DNA of 64,000 nt from JAJPHW01 sp963771505 (GCA_963771505.1 CAVYTO010000003.1:62001-126000), one strand, 5' to 3'. Positions 53,115 to 61,506 are shown, counted from the stretch's first letter. The notes: generated by a model from the sequence alone, not told the origin. Translations and numbers: made by a program.

Positions 53115-54213
53115 TGGCCGTCACCAGGGACGCAGCATTGACACGTTCGATTTCCGCGGCGATCTTGTTTCCCATTTCGTTGGTCGAAATGACAGGCAAG
53201 CCATTCTCTTGCAGATCACGCGTTCGGTGTCCGGCGTTCAGTGCGGCAGCCACTCCCTGTTCCACGCAAGCCGCCTCCGCTTCCAGATGAAATGAATATC
53301 GCAACATCATCGCCACCGACAAAATCGTTCCAATAGGATTCGCAATGCCCTTGCCTGCAATGTCAGGAGCGCTCCCGTGGATCGGCTCGTACAGCCAGAC
53401 TTTGCCGCCGCCACTCGCAGAAGGCAACATTCCGATGGATCCTACGATCGCGCCCGCTTCGTCCGACAGAATGTCGCCAAACATATTTTCAGTGAGAACA
53501 ACATCGAAAGTCGCAGGCCGGGAAACCAGCGCCATCGCAGCGGAGTCGACATACATATGCTCAAGCTGCACTTGCGGATAGTCCTCTGCCATTCGCGTAA
53601 CCACTTCTCGCCATAGCCGTGAGCAGTCAAGCACGTTGGCCTTATCGACCGATGTCACTTTTCTTCGCCGCCCCATCGCCGCATCGAACGCCACGCGCGT
53701 GATGCGTTCGATTTCAGGTTCGCTGTATTGCATGGTGTCGACCGCCGCGCGGCGGCCATTGCGGATTGACGTCGCGCGGGGTTCGCCGAAATAAAGTCCA
53801 CCCAGGAGCTCGCGCACGATCAGCATGTCGGTGCCATGCACAAGTTCAGGGCGGAGCGGTGAGCATTTCTCCAAGCCTGGAAAGCAAATCGCGGGACGCA
53901 AATTTGCGTAAGCCCCCAATTCAGTTCGCAAGCGCAACAATCCTTTTTCCGGCCGCTGATGCACCGGCAACTGGTCAAACGCCGGGCCGCCCACAGCCCC
54001 GAGCAGCACAGCATTCGCCGCAAGGCAGGCAGTCTGCGTGTCTTTCGGCAACGGATCGCCGACGCTCGTCGCCGCTGCCCCGCCGATCTCGCAGGTGGTC
54101 AAGTTCAGATCATGCCCAAAGGAAGCAGCAACGCTTTTTAGAACATTGACCGCCGCAGCGGTCACTTCGGGGCCGACGCCGTCGCCGGGCAAGATCACAA
54201 TGTTGAGAAGCAT
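53107..54213 (-). CDS. leuB: 3-isopropylmalate dehydrogenase
   Basis: The 368-residue enzyme oxidises and decarboxylates 3-isopropylmalate with NAD+. It begins ILPGDGVGPEV, and has LLGAVGGPAFD, LRTELGAYANLRP, MQYSEPEIERITRVAFDAA, VLTENMFGDILSDEAG and the adenine-site GSAPDIAGKGIANP, all typical of LeuB. Its ATG is 54 bp after the leuA stop. Confidence 0.96.
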   Translation of the reverse strand: MLLNIVILPGDGVGPEVTAAAVNVLKSVAASFGHDLNLTTCEIGGAAATSVGDPLPKDTQTACLAANAVLLGAVGGPAFDQLPVHQRPEKGLLRLRTELGAYANLRPAICFPGLEKCSPLRPELVHGTDMLIVRELLGGLYFGEPRATSIRNGRRAAVDTMQYSEPEIERITRVAFDAAMGRRRKVTSVDKANVLDCSRLWREVVTRMAEDYPQVQLEHMYVDSAAMALVSRPATFDVVLTENMFGDILSDEAGAIVGSIGMLPSASGGGKVWLYEPIHGSAPDIAGKGIANPIGTILSVAMMLRYSFHLEAEAACVEQGVAAALNAGHRTRDLQENGLPVISTNEMGNKIAAEIERVNAASLVTANE

Positions 54214-54267
54214 ACGAATTTTGTATTTCAGACAATCGCGGGGATTGATCGCGTAGTGACGCGAGAT

Positions 54268-55602
54268 CTATACGCCCCACAAGTAATCTTCCGGCTGTTT
54301 GGAGTGTTCCGCAGCAGGGATAAACGTAGCCGCCGGCCGTTTCACGCCGGAGGTTTCTATTGTTCGCCGATGCCGCCCGTTCGAGGTCGGGCCAGCAGAC
54401 GCGGCCATGGCCTGCATCCGCGGTTTCGCAACCGTCTCCATCGACGGTCGCTCGCCTCGCTTTCGCACCAACTGCAAAAGATGATCGTCATCAATCTGTT
54501 TGACCTCGTCCGCCAACAACACAAACCGCTTATAGACTTCGTCTAATTGTGATCGATCAAACTCCATCCCGAGTTGCTCATATCGCTTGCCCAGCGCGTG
54601 CCGTCCAGAATGTTTGCCCAGTACGATGGACGAATCCGGCACGCCCACCGATTGCGGCGTCATGATTTCGTAGGTCAGAGGATTCTTCAAGACTCCATCC
54701 TGATGAATTCCGGCCTCGTGCGCGAAGGCATTGCGGCCGATGATCGCTTTGTTGGGCTGCACCTCTACTCCGGTGATTTCAGATAGCAACTGGCTCGTCG
54801 GGTACAGATGTTCGCCCGCGATCCCGGTTTCGTAGGCATATTGGTCGGCGCGCACGCGCATCGCCATCACTACCTCTTCGAGCGACGCATTGCCTGCGCG
54901 CTCACCAATCCCGTTGATCGTGCATTCGACTTGCTGTGCGCCCGCGGCCACCCCCGCCAAAGAATTCGCGACCGCGAGCCCGAGATCGTTGTGGCAATGA
55001 GTCGAGATCGTCACTCCATTGACGCCGAATCTGGCGTTAACTTGAGCAATCAACGCGCCATATTCTGCCGGCGTGGTGTAGCCAACTGTGTCGGGGATAT
55101 TCAACGTCGTGGCTCCCGCTTCCACCACCGCGGCCAGTACGTCGAAAAGAAACCCGTAATCGGAACGCGTGGCGTCTTCGGGCGAGAACTCCACATCGGC
55201 GCAGTGGTTTCGCGCCAGACTCACCGCCATGGTCGCCCGTTCCAGGCATTGGTCGTGGGTGATTCGCAATTTATGTTTCAAATGAATTTCTGACGTGGCT
55301 AAGAAGACATGAATACGGCCGCGCGCCGCACCTCGCAGCGCCAGACTCGCCCGTTCCACATCCATCTCGCAGGCTCGCGCCAGCGCTGCGATGACCGGAC
55401 GCCGCACCTCAGCCGCCACCGCCTGCACTCCCGCAAAATCGCCTTCCGAAGCAATCGGGAATCCGGCCTCGATTACGTCGACTCCGAGCCGGTCGAGTTG
55501 TTTCGCCAGCCGAACTTTCTCCCCCACATGCATGCTGCAGCCGGGGGACTGTTCGCCATCCCGCAAAGTTGTGTCAAAAATCCTGATTGGCGTGCGTTCC
55601 AT
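54268..55602 (-). CDS. leuA: 2-isopropylmalate synthase lacking the leucine-regulatory domain
   Basis: The 444-residue protein has the whole DRE-TIM barrel (FDTTLRDGEQSPG, HCHNDLG, NGIGERAGN) and the linker subdomain (FAHEAGIHQDG, GKHSGRHAL), ending with ~60 low-complexity residues. Typical LeuA proteins have ~500-570 residues with a C-terminal LeuA dimer domain that binds leucine for feedback inhibition. That domain is not present here. The enzyme should condense acetyl-CoA and 2-oxoisovalerate, but classic leucine control at this site should be absent. First gene of the leuABCD operon, divergent from a LysR gene. Confidence 0.92.
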   Translation of the reverse strand: MERTPIRIFDTTLRDGEQSPGCSMHVGEKVRLAKQLDRLGVDVIEAGFPIASEGDFAGVQAVAAEVRRPVIAALARACEMDVERASLALRGAARGRIHVFLATSEIHLKHKLRITHDQCLERATMAVSLARNHCADVEFSPEDATRSDYGFLFDVLAAVVEAGATTLNIPDTVGYTTPAEYGALIAQVNARFGVNGVTISTHCHNDLGLAVANSLAGVAAGAQQVECTINGIGERAGNASLEEVVMAMRVRADQYAYETGIAGEHLYPTSQLLSEITGVEVQPNKAIIGRNAFAHEAGIHQDGVLKNPLTYEIMTPQSVGVPDSSIVLGKHSGRHALGKRYEQLGMEFDRSQLDEVYKRFVLLADEVKQIDDDHLLQLVRKRGERPSMETVAKPRMQAMAASAGPTSNGRHRRTIETSGVKRPAATFIPAAEHSKQPEDYLWGV

Positions 55603-55749
55603 CTTTCACCTTTCCTGATGTTCGAACGGCAATCGTAGCCAGTCTGGACAGGATAAGTAAAGATGATAATAATTGCGTTAGTATTAGTATTGCTACATCT
55701 CGCCTGCGCAGCTTATGGGCCAAGTAGTCTTTCTAAAGGACTGGTAACG

Positions 55750-56667
55750 ATGGAACTCTCGCAATTGGAAGTTTTCTTGACGGTGGCTCGAGAACGAAAA
55801 TTCTCGCGCGCAGCCGAAAAGCTGCATCGCACTCAATCCGCAGTTAGCCAGACCGTGCACAAGCTGGAAGGTGAAATTGGCCAGCTATTATTCGATCGCT
55901 CGTCGCGAGATGGCATCCTCACCGACGCCGGCCGCGAACTCCAGATCTACGCGGAAAGATTGCTGAACCTGCGGCGGGACGCCGAATCCGCGCTTGTCGA
56001 GGTAAAAGAACTTCATAAAGGAAAGCTGACCATCGCGGCCAACGAGTTGACTGCTCTTTATCTATTGCCGGTCCTGGCGGAATTCCGCCGCTTGCATCCC
56101 ATGATTCGCATCACAGTGCAACGCTCGCTCGGCAGCGAAATGCCCAACGATGTTTTGGGTCACAAGGCAGAGCTGGGCGTCCTCACTTACAACCCGCGCG
56201 ACCCTCAGCTGTCGTCGATCGTGCTTTATCGCGATGAGTTAACGTTCGTGGTTCCGCCGACCCATCCTCTCGCGTCATCCCGCCAGGTCAGCATTCGCCA
56301 GCTGGGTGCGGAATCGTTTGTGGCGCACAATGTGGCTTCGCCCTACCGTGACAAAGTGATTCAGGCTTTCAAACGGCACAAGACGCCGCTGCATATGGAT
56401 ATCGAACTGCCCACGCTCCAGGCGATCAAGCGTTTCGTCGCCATGGGCAACGGGGTGGCGCTGGTACCGCAGATGAGTGTGGAGAATGAAATTCAGCGCG
56501 GCGAACTCATCCGCATTGTCGTGCGCGAACTGAAGCTACAGCGAAAACTCCGGCTCATCCATCGCAAATCTGCGAGCCTTTCCAACGCAGCTCGCGCATT
56601 CTTAAAAGTTACGGAAAATATGGCCCGAGACCGTAGCGGCCGCTACCGCTTCCAGCGGGAGCATTGA
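55750..56667 (+). CDS. LysR-family transcriptional regulator
   Basis: The ATG at 55750, after AAAGGAC, gives 305 residues; a frame back to 55663 would add a hydrophobic extension not found in LysR proteins. The N-terminal winged helix (FLTVARERKFSRAAEKLHRTQSAVSQTVHKLE) and C-terminal effector-binding domain (about 90-300) are complete. It is divergent from leuA with a 147-bp intergenic region, the classic LysR arrangement, so control of leuABCD by a leucine-pathway intermediate is likely but inferred. It is followed after 3 bp by the DoxX-like gene. Confidence 0.92.
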   Translation: MELSQLEVFLTVARERKFSRAAEKLHRTQSAVSQTVHKLEGEIGQLLFDRSSRDGILTDAGRELQIYAERLLNLRRDAESALVEVKELHKGKLTIAANELTALYLLPVLAEFRRLHPMIRITVQRSLGSEMPNDVLGHKAELGVLTYNPRDPQLSSIVLYRDELTFVVPPTHPLASSRQVSIRQLGAESFVAHNVASPYRDKVIQAFKRHKTPLHMDIELPTLQAIKRFVAMGNGVALVPQMSVENEIQRGELIRIVVRELKLQRKLRLIHRKSASLSNAARAFLKVTENMARDRSGRYRFQREH

Positions 56668-56670
56668 GGC

Positions 56671-57071
56671 ATGTCATCTTCTCTCCGTTACCGGATCGGC
56701 CTGGCCATCTGCGCGAGCATCTTCTTCATTTCCGGTTCGCTGCATTGGATTGCGCCCGCTCCACTCCTGAAAATCATGCCGCCTTTCTTGCCTTGTCCGC
56801 TGCGTTTGGTTCAAATCAGCGGCGCCGCCGAAATCCTCGGCGCGATCGGTCTTCTGTTGCCTCGGTTTCGGCGGGCTGCGGGATTCGGACTGGCAGCGCT
56901 GCTGGTAGCTGTGTTCCCGGCCAACATCTACATGGCGGTCGGCCACGTTTCTTTCAACGGATTCGCAGGGAGGAATGGTTTCGCTGGCTGCGTCTGCCGC
57001 TGCAATTGCCGCTGATTTGGTGGGCGCTCTACTACACGAGGTTGCGCCCTGAAGCGTCGTCGGCGATCTAA
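56671..57071 (+). pseudogene. DoxX-like membrane protein with a one-base frameshift
   Basis: The first frame encodes three to four membrane helices (HWIAPAPLLKIMPPFLP, ISGAAEILGAIGLLLPRF, AAGFGLAALLVAVFPANIYMAV) as far as SFNGFAG. Related small DoxX-like proteins end with EEWFRWLRLPLQLPLIWWALYYTR, which is found one frame away and stops at 57071. Loss of one base in the GGGAGGAATGG stretch near 56968-56975 explains this. Restored length about 133 residues. It follows the LysR gene by 3 bp. Either a real mutation or a sequence error. Confidence 0.75.
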
Positions 57072-57077
57072 CGAACT

Positions 57078-57842
57078 CTACCGCAGCTCCACAATAATTG
57101 GCGTGTGGTCTGACGGCTTTAACTGCGCACGAGGACCGCGATCTATTTCGCAACTCACCAATCGTTCCGCCAAGTCAGGCGACAACAGGAAGTGGTCAAT
57201 GCGAATCCCTCGATTGTGGTCGAAGGCTTGCCGGAAATAATCCCAAAACGTGAACTGTCCGCCTTCGCCTTCGTGCAGTGAGCGGAAGGCATCGGTGTAC
57301 CCAAGCCTCAGCATCTCGCGATATCGCTCTCGCGGCTCCGGCTGAAACAACGCGTCCCGGATCCACGAGGCAGGCTTGTGGCAATCGATGTCTTCGGGGA
57401 TAACGTTGAAATCGCCGCCCACCAGCACTGGCACGTTCTGGCCCCTGAGACTCGTCAAATATTGGATCAGCCGGTCCATCCAGGCCAGTTTGTAGGCGAA
57501 TTTCTCGGTGCCGACCGGGTTCCCGTTCGGCAAATAGATGTTCACAATCCGGATGCCGTCGATTTTCACTTCCAGAAAACGGGCGTGGGTGTCCGCTTGG
57601 TCACCAGCCAACACTTTGCCAATAGCCTCGATCGGATGCCGCGACAGCACCGCAACGCCGTTGTACGCCTTTTGCTCGACCGCGATGCTCTCGTAACCCA
57701 GATCGGCAAAAGCGGCCGACGGAAACTCGGTGCCTTTCAGTTCCTGCAACAGCAAAACATCGGGCGCCCGCTCTTTTAGCCATGCGGTGACATGGTCAAG
57801 CCGGGCGCGGATCGAATTAACGTTCCAGGTTGCGATTCTGAT
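57078..57842 (-). CDS. xthA: Exonuclease III-type AP endonuclease with apparent AUC start
   Basis: The conserved N-terminus RIATWNVNSIRARLDHV, with the metal/active-site Asn of NVN, requires translation from 57842, where the codon is ATC not ATG. GGAG lies 6 nt before it, good spacing, and an in-frame TGA lies a few codons upstream. No ATG, GTG or TTG occurs before 57755, which would cut off the first 29 residues. The rest is complete: LLLQELK, GGDFNVIPED and SDHTPIIVE. Length from 57842 is 254 residues, normal for the family. It repairs abasic sites. Confidence 0.88.
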   Translation of the reverse strand: MRIATWNVNSIRARLDHVTAWLKERAPDVLLLQELKGTEFPSAAFADLGYESIAVEQKAYNGVAVLSRHPIEAIGKVLAGDQADTHARFLEVKIDGIRIVNIYLPNGNPVGTEKFAYKLAWMDRLIQYLTSLRGQNVPVLVGGDFNVIPEDIDCHKPASWIRDALFQPEPRERYREMLRLGYTDAFRSLHEGEGGQFTFWDYFRQAFDHNRGIRIDHFLLSPDLAERLVSCEIDRGPRAQLKPSDHTPIIVELR

Positions 57843-57873
57843 ATGCGTCTCCGCTCATGGATATCGACGGCAA

Positions 57874-58422
57874 CTACTTCATCAAGTCGGCTGTGTTAAC
57901 GATACTCGCAAATTCTCCGTTCAGACTCGACAAGGCGGAATCGTGCATCTCTTCGGCGGTGTAGTGTTGCCCGCGATTGCCGACTCTCTCAAATGTCGCA
58001 GTCGCGTCAGAAACTACGTAAGTATCGAATCCGTAATTACCCGCCATGCGAACTGTGGTCGAGATGCAATGGTCCGTGGAAAGTCCGACGATCACGAGTT
58101 TCTTCGCGCCCATCGCGGTAAGCCGCTCGCTTAGGTCCGTTCCGATGAATGCGCTGTTCACCTTCTTGGTGATCACGGGTTCTCCGGGCACGGGTTTCGC
58201 CTCCGGCTTCACGGCGATTCTTTCGCCATTAAAAAGGCTTTTCGGATCCGGATTCACGTGATGAACATGGATCACCGGCCAGCGGCTGTCTCGCCACTTC
58301 TTTAAGAGCCTAGAGATATTGGCTTCCGCTTGCGGATTATTACGCTCGCCCCATCGCGGATGGTCGAAGGCGCGCTGCATATCAACCACAAGCAATACCG
58401 CGGAATCATCCTGCATCGTCAT
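57874..58422 (-). CDS. Cysteine hydrolase, isochorismatase-like
   Basis: The 182-residue cytoplasmic protein keeps the catalytic triad of the isochorismatase fold: Asp14 in VVDMQ, a lysine (Lys86 or 87) before NSAF, and Cys119 in TDHCIST. A cis-peptide-like VGLSTDHC loop precedes the cysteine. The family includes nicotinamidases, N-carbamoylsarcosine hydrolases and isochorismatases; the nicotinamidase metal site is not evident, so the substrate is open. It lies 31 bp upstream of xthA and is co-directional. Confidence 0.87.
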   Translation of the reverse strand: MTMQDDSAVLLVVDMQRAFDHPRWGERNNPQAEANISRLLKKWRDSRWPVIHVHHVNPDPKSLFNGERIAVKPEAKPVPGEPVITKKVNSAFIGTDLSERLTAMGAKKLVIVGLSTDHCISTTVRMAGNYGFDTYVVSDATATFERVGNRGQHYTAEEMHDSALSSLNGEFASIVNTADLMK

Positions 58423-58583
58423 AAATCCTCGAGCGATTCGCCGCGCAGGCGGAACTTCATTCTAAATTGAAGAAGCGGGAAAGGCCGACACCGGGAGCTG
58501 ACCAAGGCCTTCTCTGCTAACGGCGCCCTGACAGCATCCATTACAAAATCCGTAGCGGGCTGGCCGAGCTTTGCGTCTCCACT

Positions 58584-58624
58584 ACAGAGGCTGCCCCATT
58601 CTTGCGTTCTTTGCAAGGATGGGC
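58584..58624. repeat. REP-like hairpin, exact 41-nt copy shared with 62568-62608
   Basis: The sequence contains the stem CCCATTCTTGC / GCAAGGATGGG (11 bp with one G-U) around a 7-nt loop. All 41 bases recur at 62568-62608. It lies 38 nt before the stop end of the RAYT gene and belongs to the same hairpin design (CCCA...TGGG ends, 11-bp stem, 7-nt loop). Confidence 0.9.
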
Positions 58625-58630
58625 AGGTGG

Positions 58631-58659
58631 CCCAGCTTTACGTTTTTTGTAAAGCTGGG
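58631..58659. repeat. REP-like hairpin downstream of the RAYT gene
   Basis: CCCAGCTTTAC-GTTTTTT-GTAAAGCTGGG, a perfect 11-bp stem with a 7-nt loop, starts 4 nt after the RAYT stop. The same stem, with a different loop, lies upstream of the RAYT gene at 59274-59302. Confidence 0.92.
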
Positions 58660-58662
58660 GAT

Positions 58663-59217
58663 TCATGCTGCCTGCCGCGAGATTTTCATGCTGGCTTCGC
58701 CCCATTGATTGATTCGCACTGCGCCCGGCTCTCCGAAAGCGTAACTCCGATAGCTGCTCCAGCGCCACTGCCCGGGGTCCTTCACTAGTCCGCGTTTCAC
58801 AGGATTCTCGTGCATGTAGCGCAGCTTCTCGATTCGTTTGCGCGCCGTCCGCACATTGAAGTCATAGAAGCGCGCCTGCCATACGTGTATGGCGCCGACC
58901 GCGAACAACTCCTGCTGCGCTGCCACTCGTCGTTTGCGCACGGATTTGAGCACTCTCCGCGCGAATCCCTGTTTGATCGCCTGCATCACTTTTGAGGGAT
59001 CGCCTCGTTCCGGCTCGCTGATCAAAAGATGAATGGGGTCGGGTATCGCGACGTATCCGGCAACGACAAAGGCGTAGCGCAGGCGCACTTCTTCTAGCAC
59101 TCTAAGAAACAGATCGCGACGATGCGGGCTGGCCAGCCAGGGCTGCCGACGATAGCAACTACCCGTGATGTAATGCGAATCGCGTGTACCATAGTAGCCC
59201 GTGGGATGATTGGACAC
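58663..59217 (-). mobile_element. REP-associated tyrosine transposase (RAYT), degenerate HUH
   Basis: The 184-residue protein matches Y1 transposases of the RAYT group: HYITGSCYRRQPWLASPHRRDLFLRVLEEVRLRY, LMQAIK-like VMQAIKQGFARR, and Tyr134 in YMHENPVKRGLV as the nucleophile. The metal-binding His-hydrophobic-His motif is changed: the usual NHVHLL is DPIHLL (Pro61, Ile62, His63), so the first histidine is lost and activity is doubtful. Flanking 11-bp hairpins at 58631 and 59274 are the expected substrates, giving a REPtron-like unit. Confidence 0.9.
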
Positions 59218-59273
59218 GATGACAGCCTACCCAACGCCCGACAAGAAAAGCTGTGACTGCCGACCTTGCCGCC

Positions 59274-59302
59274 CCCAGCTTTACAAACAACGTAAAGCTG
59301 GG
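59274..59302. repeat. REP-like hairpin upstream of the RAYT gene
   Basis: CCCAGCTTTAC-AAACAAC-GTAAAGCTGGG has the same perfect 11-bp stem as the copy at 58631-58659 with a different 7-nt loop. It also marks the left limit of the truncated gene remnant at 59311. Confidence 0.92.
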
Positions 59303-59310
59303 CCACCCGC

Positions 59311-59640
59311 CAGAAGCAAGCTGGATATGTGGGATATGGAATCGTGACGGCAACATCTGTAGCGGCTCGAGATTTCGTCTCAGGTAAGTCCCCGATACTA
59401 TCGCTCGCGTTGGAGTCCAATCTAGGACACGATGTCAACGATCTAAACAAGTGCGAATATTTAGTTGGAGTAGACTGGCGAAAAACATTTCCCTTGAACG
59501 AGCACAAGACATTTCAGGGCGCATTTGCGAATCAGAATGTGGTCTGCAGACTAAGGGATGCGGCCACAATCGAGTTTCTCAAAACAAGTTTTTCCGTGGA
59601 AGATCATGTGGATTCGGTCGAGAATCGTCTTCTGATATAG
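59311..59640 (+). pseudogene. C-terminal remnant of a larger gene, 5' end lost beside RAYT hairpin
   Basis: Homology-like sequence starts abruptly after the hairpin (QKQAGYVGYGIVTATSVAARDF) and ends with CEYLVGVDWRKTFPLNEHKTF, FANQNVVCRLRDAATIEFLK. GYVGYGxVT and the VDWxKTxP... FANQNVVC pattern resemble the C-terminal domain of nuclease- or DNA-associated proteins that end in a small PUA/EVE-like barrel, but I cannot name the family. There is no start codon with ribosome site, and the reading frame continues back into the hairpin. Most likely a pseudogene left after an insertion or deletion involving the RAYT unit. Confidence 0.6.
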
Positions 59641-59695
59641 GCACGACGAAGCGTTGAAGTAAATAAGAACTTCGCACCCCAAGAGGCAAACACGA

Positions 59696-60193
59696 ATGCG
59701 ACCTTTCTTTCTTGCATCTATTGCTGCTTTTCTCGTCTTACCGTCCTTTGCCCAGACGCTTGGAGTGAAGATATTGAATCGTCAGGAGAGCGAGACCGAT
59801 TACACCTATATCGTGCCCGGCTATTCAAATTCCACATCGAACATGACGGCTACTTGCTCTGGCGATTCGATTGTGAACTGTAATGGATCCGCAAACACTA
59901 CAGGTTGGAGCACCCCGGCTCGGCAAGTGTCTTACTACGTGCGGGGAGCAACTTTTTCGCTTCAATTGCCTGACGGTCGAGTTGCAGTGGTCAACTGTGA
60001 AAGTAAATTTAAAGAGCGCATGGCTGGCCCTCGTGGAAATCACCGAAGTTGTCGGATGCCGATCGTGGATGATATCGAGGTTGAATTTGATGGAGGCAAG
60101 GCAAAACTAAAATGGCCGGTGAGCCTCGACGGAAAGAAAATGGAGTCCGAAACGTACAAAATCCTCGGAGTGCTCCCGAAGTTGGGTAGTTGA
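59696..60193 (+). CDS. Exported hypothetical protein (165 aa)
   Basis: ATG at 59696; residues 1-19 are a signal peptide (LPSFAQ). The mature part begins TLGVKILNRQESETDYTYIVPGYSNSTSNMTATCSG and is beta-rich with four cysteines, ending in a polar tail. Short secreted proteins with this N-terminal half are common in Acidobacteriota; function unknown. It lies in the accessory stretch after the RAYT unit. Confidence 0.7.
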   Translation: MRPFFLASIAAFLVLPSFAQTLGVKILNRQESETDYTYIVPGYSNSTSNMTATCSGDSIVNCNGSANTTGWSTPARQVSYYVRGATFSLQLPDGRVAVVNCESKFKERMAGPRGNHRSCRMPIVDDIEVEFDGGKAKLKWPVSLDGKKMESETYKILGVLPKLGS

Positions 60194-60209
60194 TTTCCAA
60201 AGAGACCCT

Positions 60210-60548
60210 TTGATTCATTCGGTTGATACCCAGTTCTGCAGTTTTGGAGACCGCGATCATGGTAGCTGTTCTTTGCCAGATAGCCCGGCCGTTTTCAATC
60301 GAAATGGTCTGGGATGCGGGAGTTTATTTGTTACTGCTCTTGGCACAACTTGGCTGGGCTTCGTGGTGTCCAACGTTGGTATTTTTTTTGTAACCCTCGT
60401 CGTGACCCACGTTGCCATATGGGTAAGGAATGGCCAATCCGCCATGAAAGACCATGCCCACAAAAACCTCGGCATCGGCTTACTGACATACTGCATCGCT
60501 TTCGTTGTGGTTTTCACTTCCACTTTACTCATACCAATTGATGGTTAA
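60210..60548 (+). CDS. Possible small membrane protein
   Basis: The frame contains two or three convincing membrane segments (SLFVTALGTTWLGFVVSN, VGIFFVTLVVTHVAIWV, LGIGLLTYCIAFVVVFTS), with a basic cytoplasmic loop. The start is unclear: TTG at 60210 is followed by ~35 residues of poor quality, and a later start would be shorter. It overlaps the next gene by 8 bp, suggesting coupling. The antisense frame is also open but looks like a shadow. Confidence 0.5.
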   Translation: MIHSVDTQFCSFGDRDHGSCSLPDSPAVFNRNGLGCGSLFVTALGTTWLGFVVSNVGIFFVTLVVTHVAIWVRNGQSAMKDHAHKNLGIGLLTYCIAFVVVFTSTLLIPIDG

Positions 60549-61356
60549 GGTGCCTCGTAAAATCTGGCTGGAAGCAGCTACTCAGGCTGTTCCACCCATT
60601 CTGCGGGAGCACCTTCCTGTGCCGCCTTACGCCTTGGAACATACACCGCCGAATGTAGTGCTCATCATGAAGCCCCAAGCGGGAATAACTCTTGACGACG
60701 ACTATGCGGGCCAGCTCGACCTGCAACACAGACGAGAATACTTGATTACCCTTCAGAATCTAAGTCAAAAGCCGATCGAACTGTTCCAAGCTCTTCTGAA
60801 CTCCCCCGTTCCAATAGAGGTAGCGAACATTATTTCGTCAACTGGGGTGGGGAATCTTACATTTGATTCCGGAGTCTCAATGGGAATCTCTGCATCCAAA
60901 GGCGTCCAAGTAAAGATGAGCATAAACGGGTGTTCGGGGCATCCCTCGTACACCCTAAAGGCAGTAAACATTGGTGGCCACGGCAGGGCAACAATTGCGA
61001 TGATCTTGAATAGTTCTCGGTTCTACTCAACGCAACATGGGCCGTCGCCCCGGCCGCCAGCGGGACAATCTTCCGTGAACGGCGACTTCGTCTATAGTTA
61101 CGAGGGCAAAAAAATACGTGTGGAGTACTATGCCCCGCTAACATTAGGAGACGACGACTTGGTTACCTTAGAGAATCGTGAACCGAAACCGAAGGGGCTG
61201 TGGCAAACGGCTGGCTTCGTGATGCTGCCCGGGCCATGTATTCCGGCGGCCCTGTTGTTCCAGCCACTGTCAAACACTAGATTGGACCAATCTTGGAGGA
61301 GCATGTGCCGCGCCACTGATACGTTGCGTCCCCACTTCGAATACGGGATCCATTAG
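60541..61356 (+). CDS. Hypothetical protein (271 aa) in accessory region
   Basis: ATG at 60541, inside the end of the membrane protein frame. The protein is mostly soluble (MVKVPRKIWLEAATQAVPPILRE...), has a beta-rich middle (LITLQNLSQKPIELFQALLNSPVPIEVANIISS), a Pro-rich linker near residue 180, and one hydrophobic stretch late (QTAGFVMLPGPCIPAALLFQPL). No family is recognised. Coupling to a small membrane protein and position near a RAYT unit suggest a transferred gene pair; possible roles include defence or toxin functions, but nothing proves it. Confidence 0.6.
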   Translation: MVKVPRKIWLEAATQAVPPILREHLPVPPYALEHTPPNVVLIMKPQAGITLDDDYAGQLDLQHRREYLITLQNLSQKPIELFQALLNSPVPIEVANIISSTGVGNLTFDSGVSMGISASKGVQVKMSINGCSGHPSYTLKAVNIGGHGRATIAMILNSSRFYSTQHGPSPRPPAGQSSVNGDFVYSYEGKKIRVEYYAPLTLGDDDLVTLENREPKPKGLWQTAGFVMLPGPCIPAALLFQPLSNTRLDQSWRSMCRATDTLRPHFEYGIH

Positions 61357-61506
61357 CTCGGTAAAGCGGTTTGCGATAGATGACTACTCATCGCGTTGGC
61401 AAGCGTGGTTCTCAACGCAGTCCTTGCGCGTCATCAGGCTTACGTTATACGCCTGGCGTGGAAACCCTGGAATCGAGTCGACCAGGCGGGCCCTCCGCGG
61501 GCATAC

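Noticed and set aside
58419..58616. Frame with QRTQEWGSL, also found at 62511-62729
   Set aside because: It translates the REP-like hairpin repeat; the shared peptide comes from repeat DNA, not a gene.
60257..60532. Minus-strand 91-residue frame
   Set aside because: It is the complement of the better membrane-protein frame on the plus strand and lacks a ribosome site.
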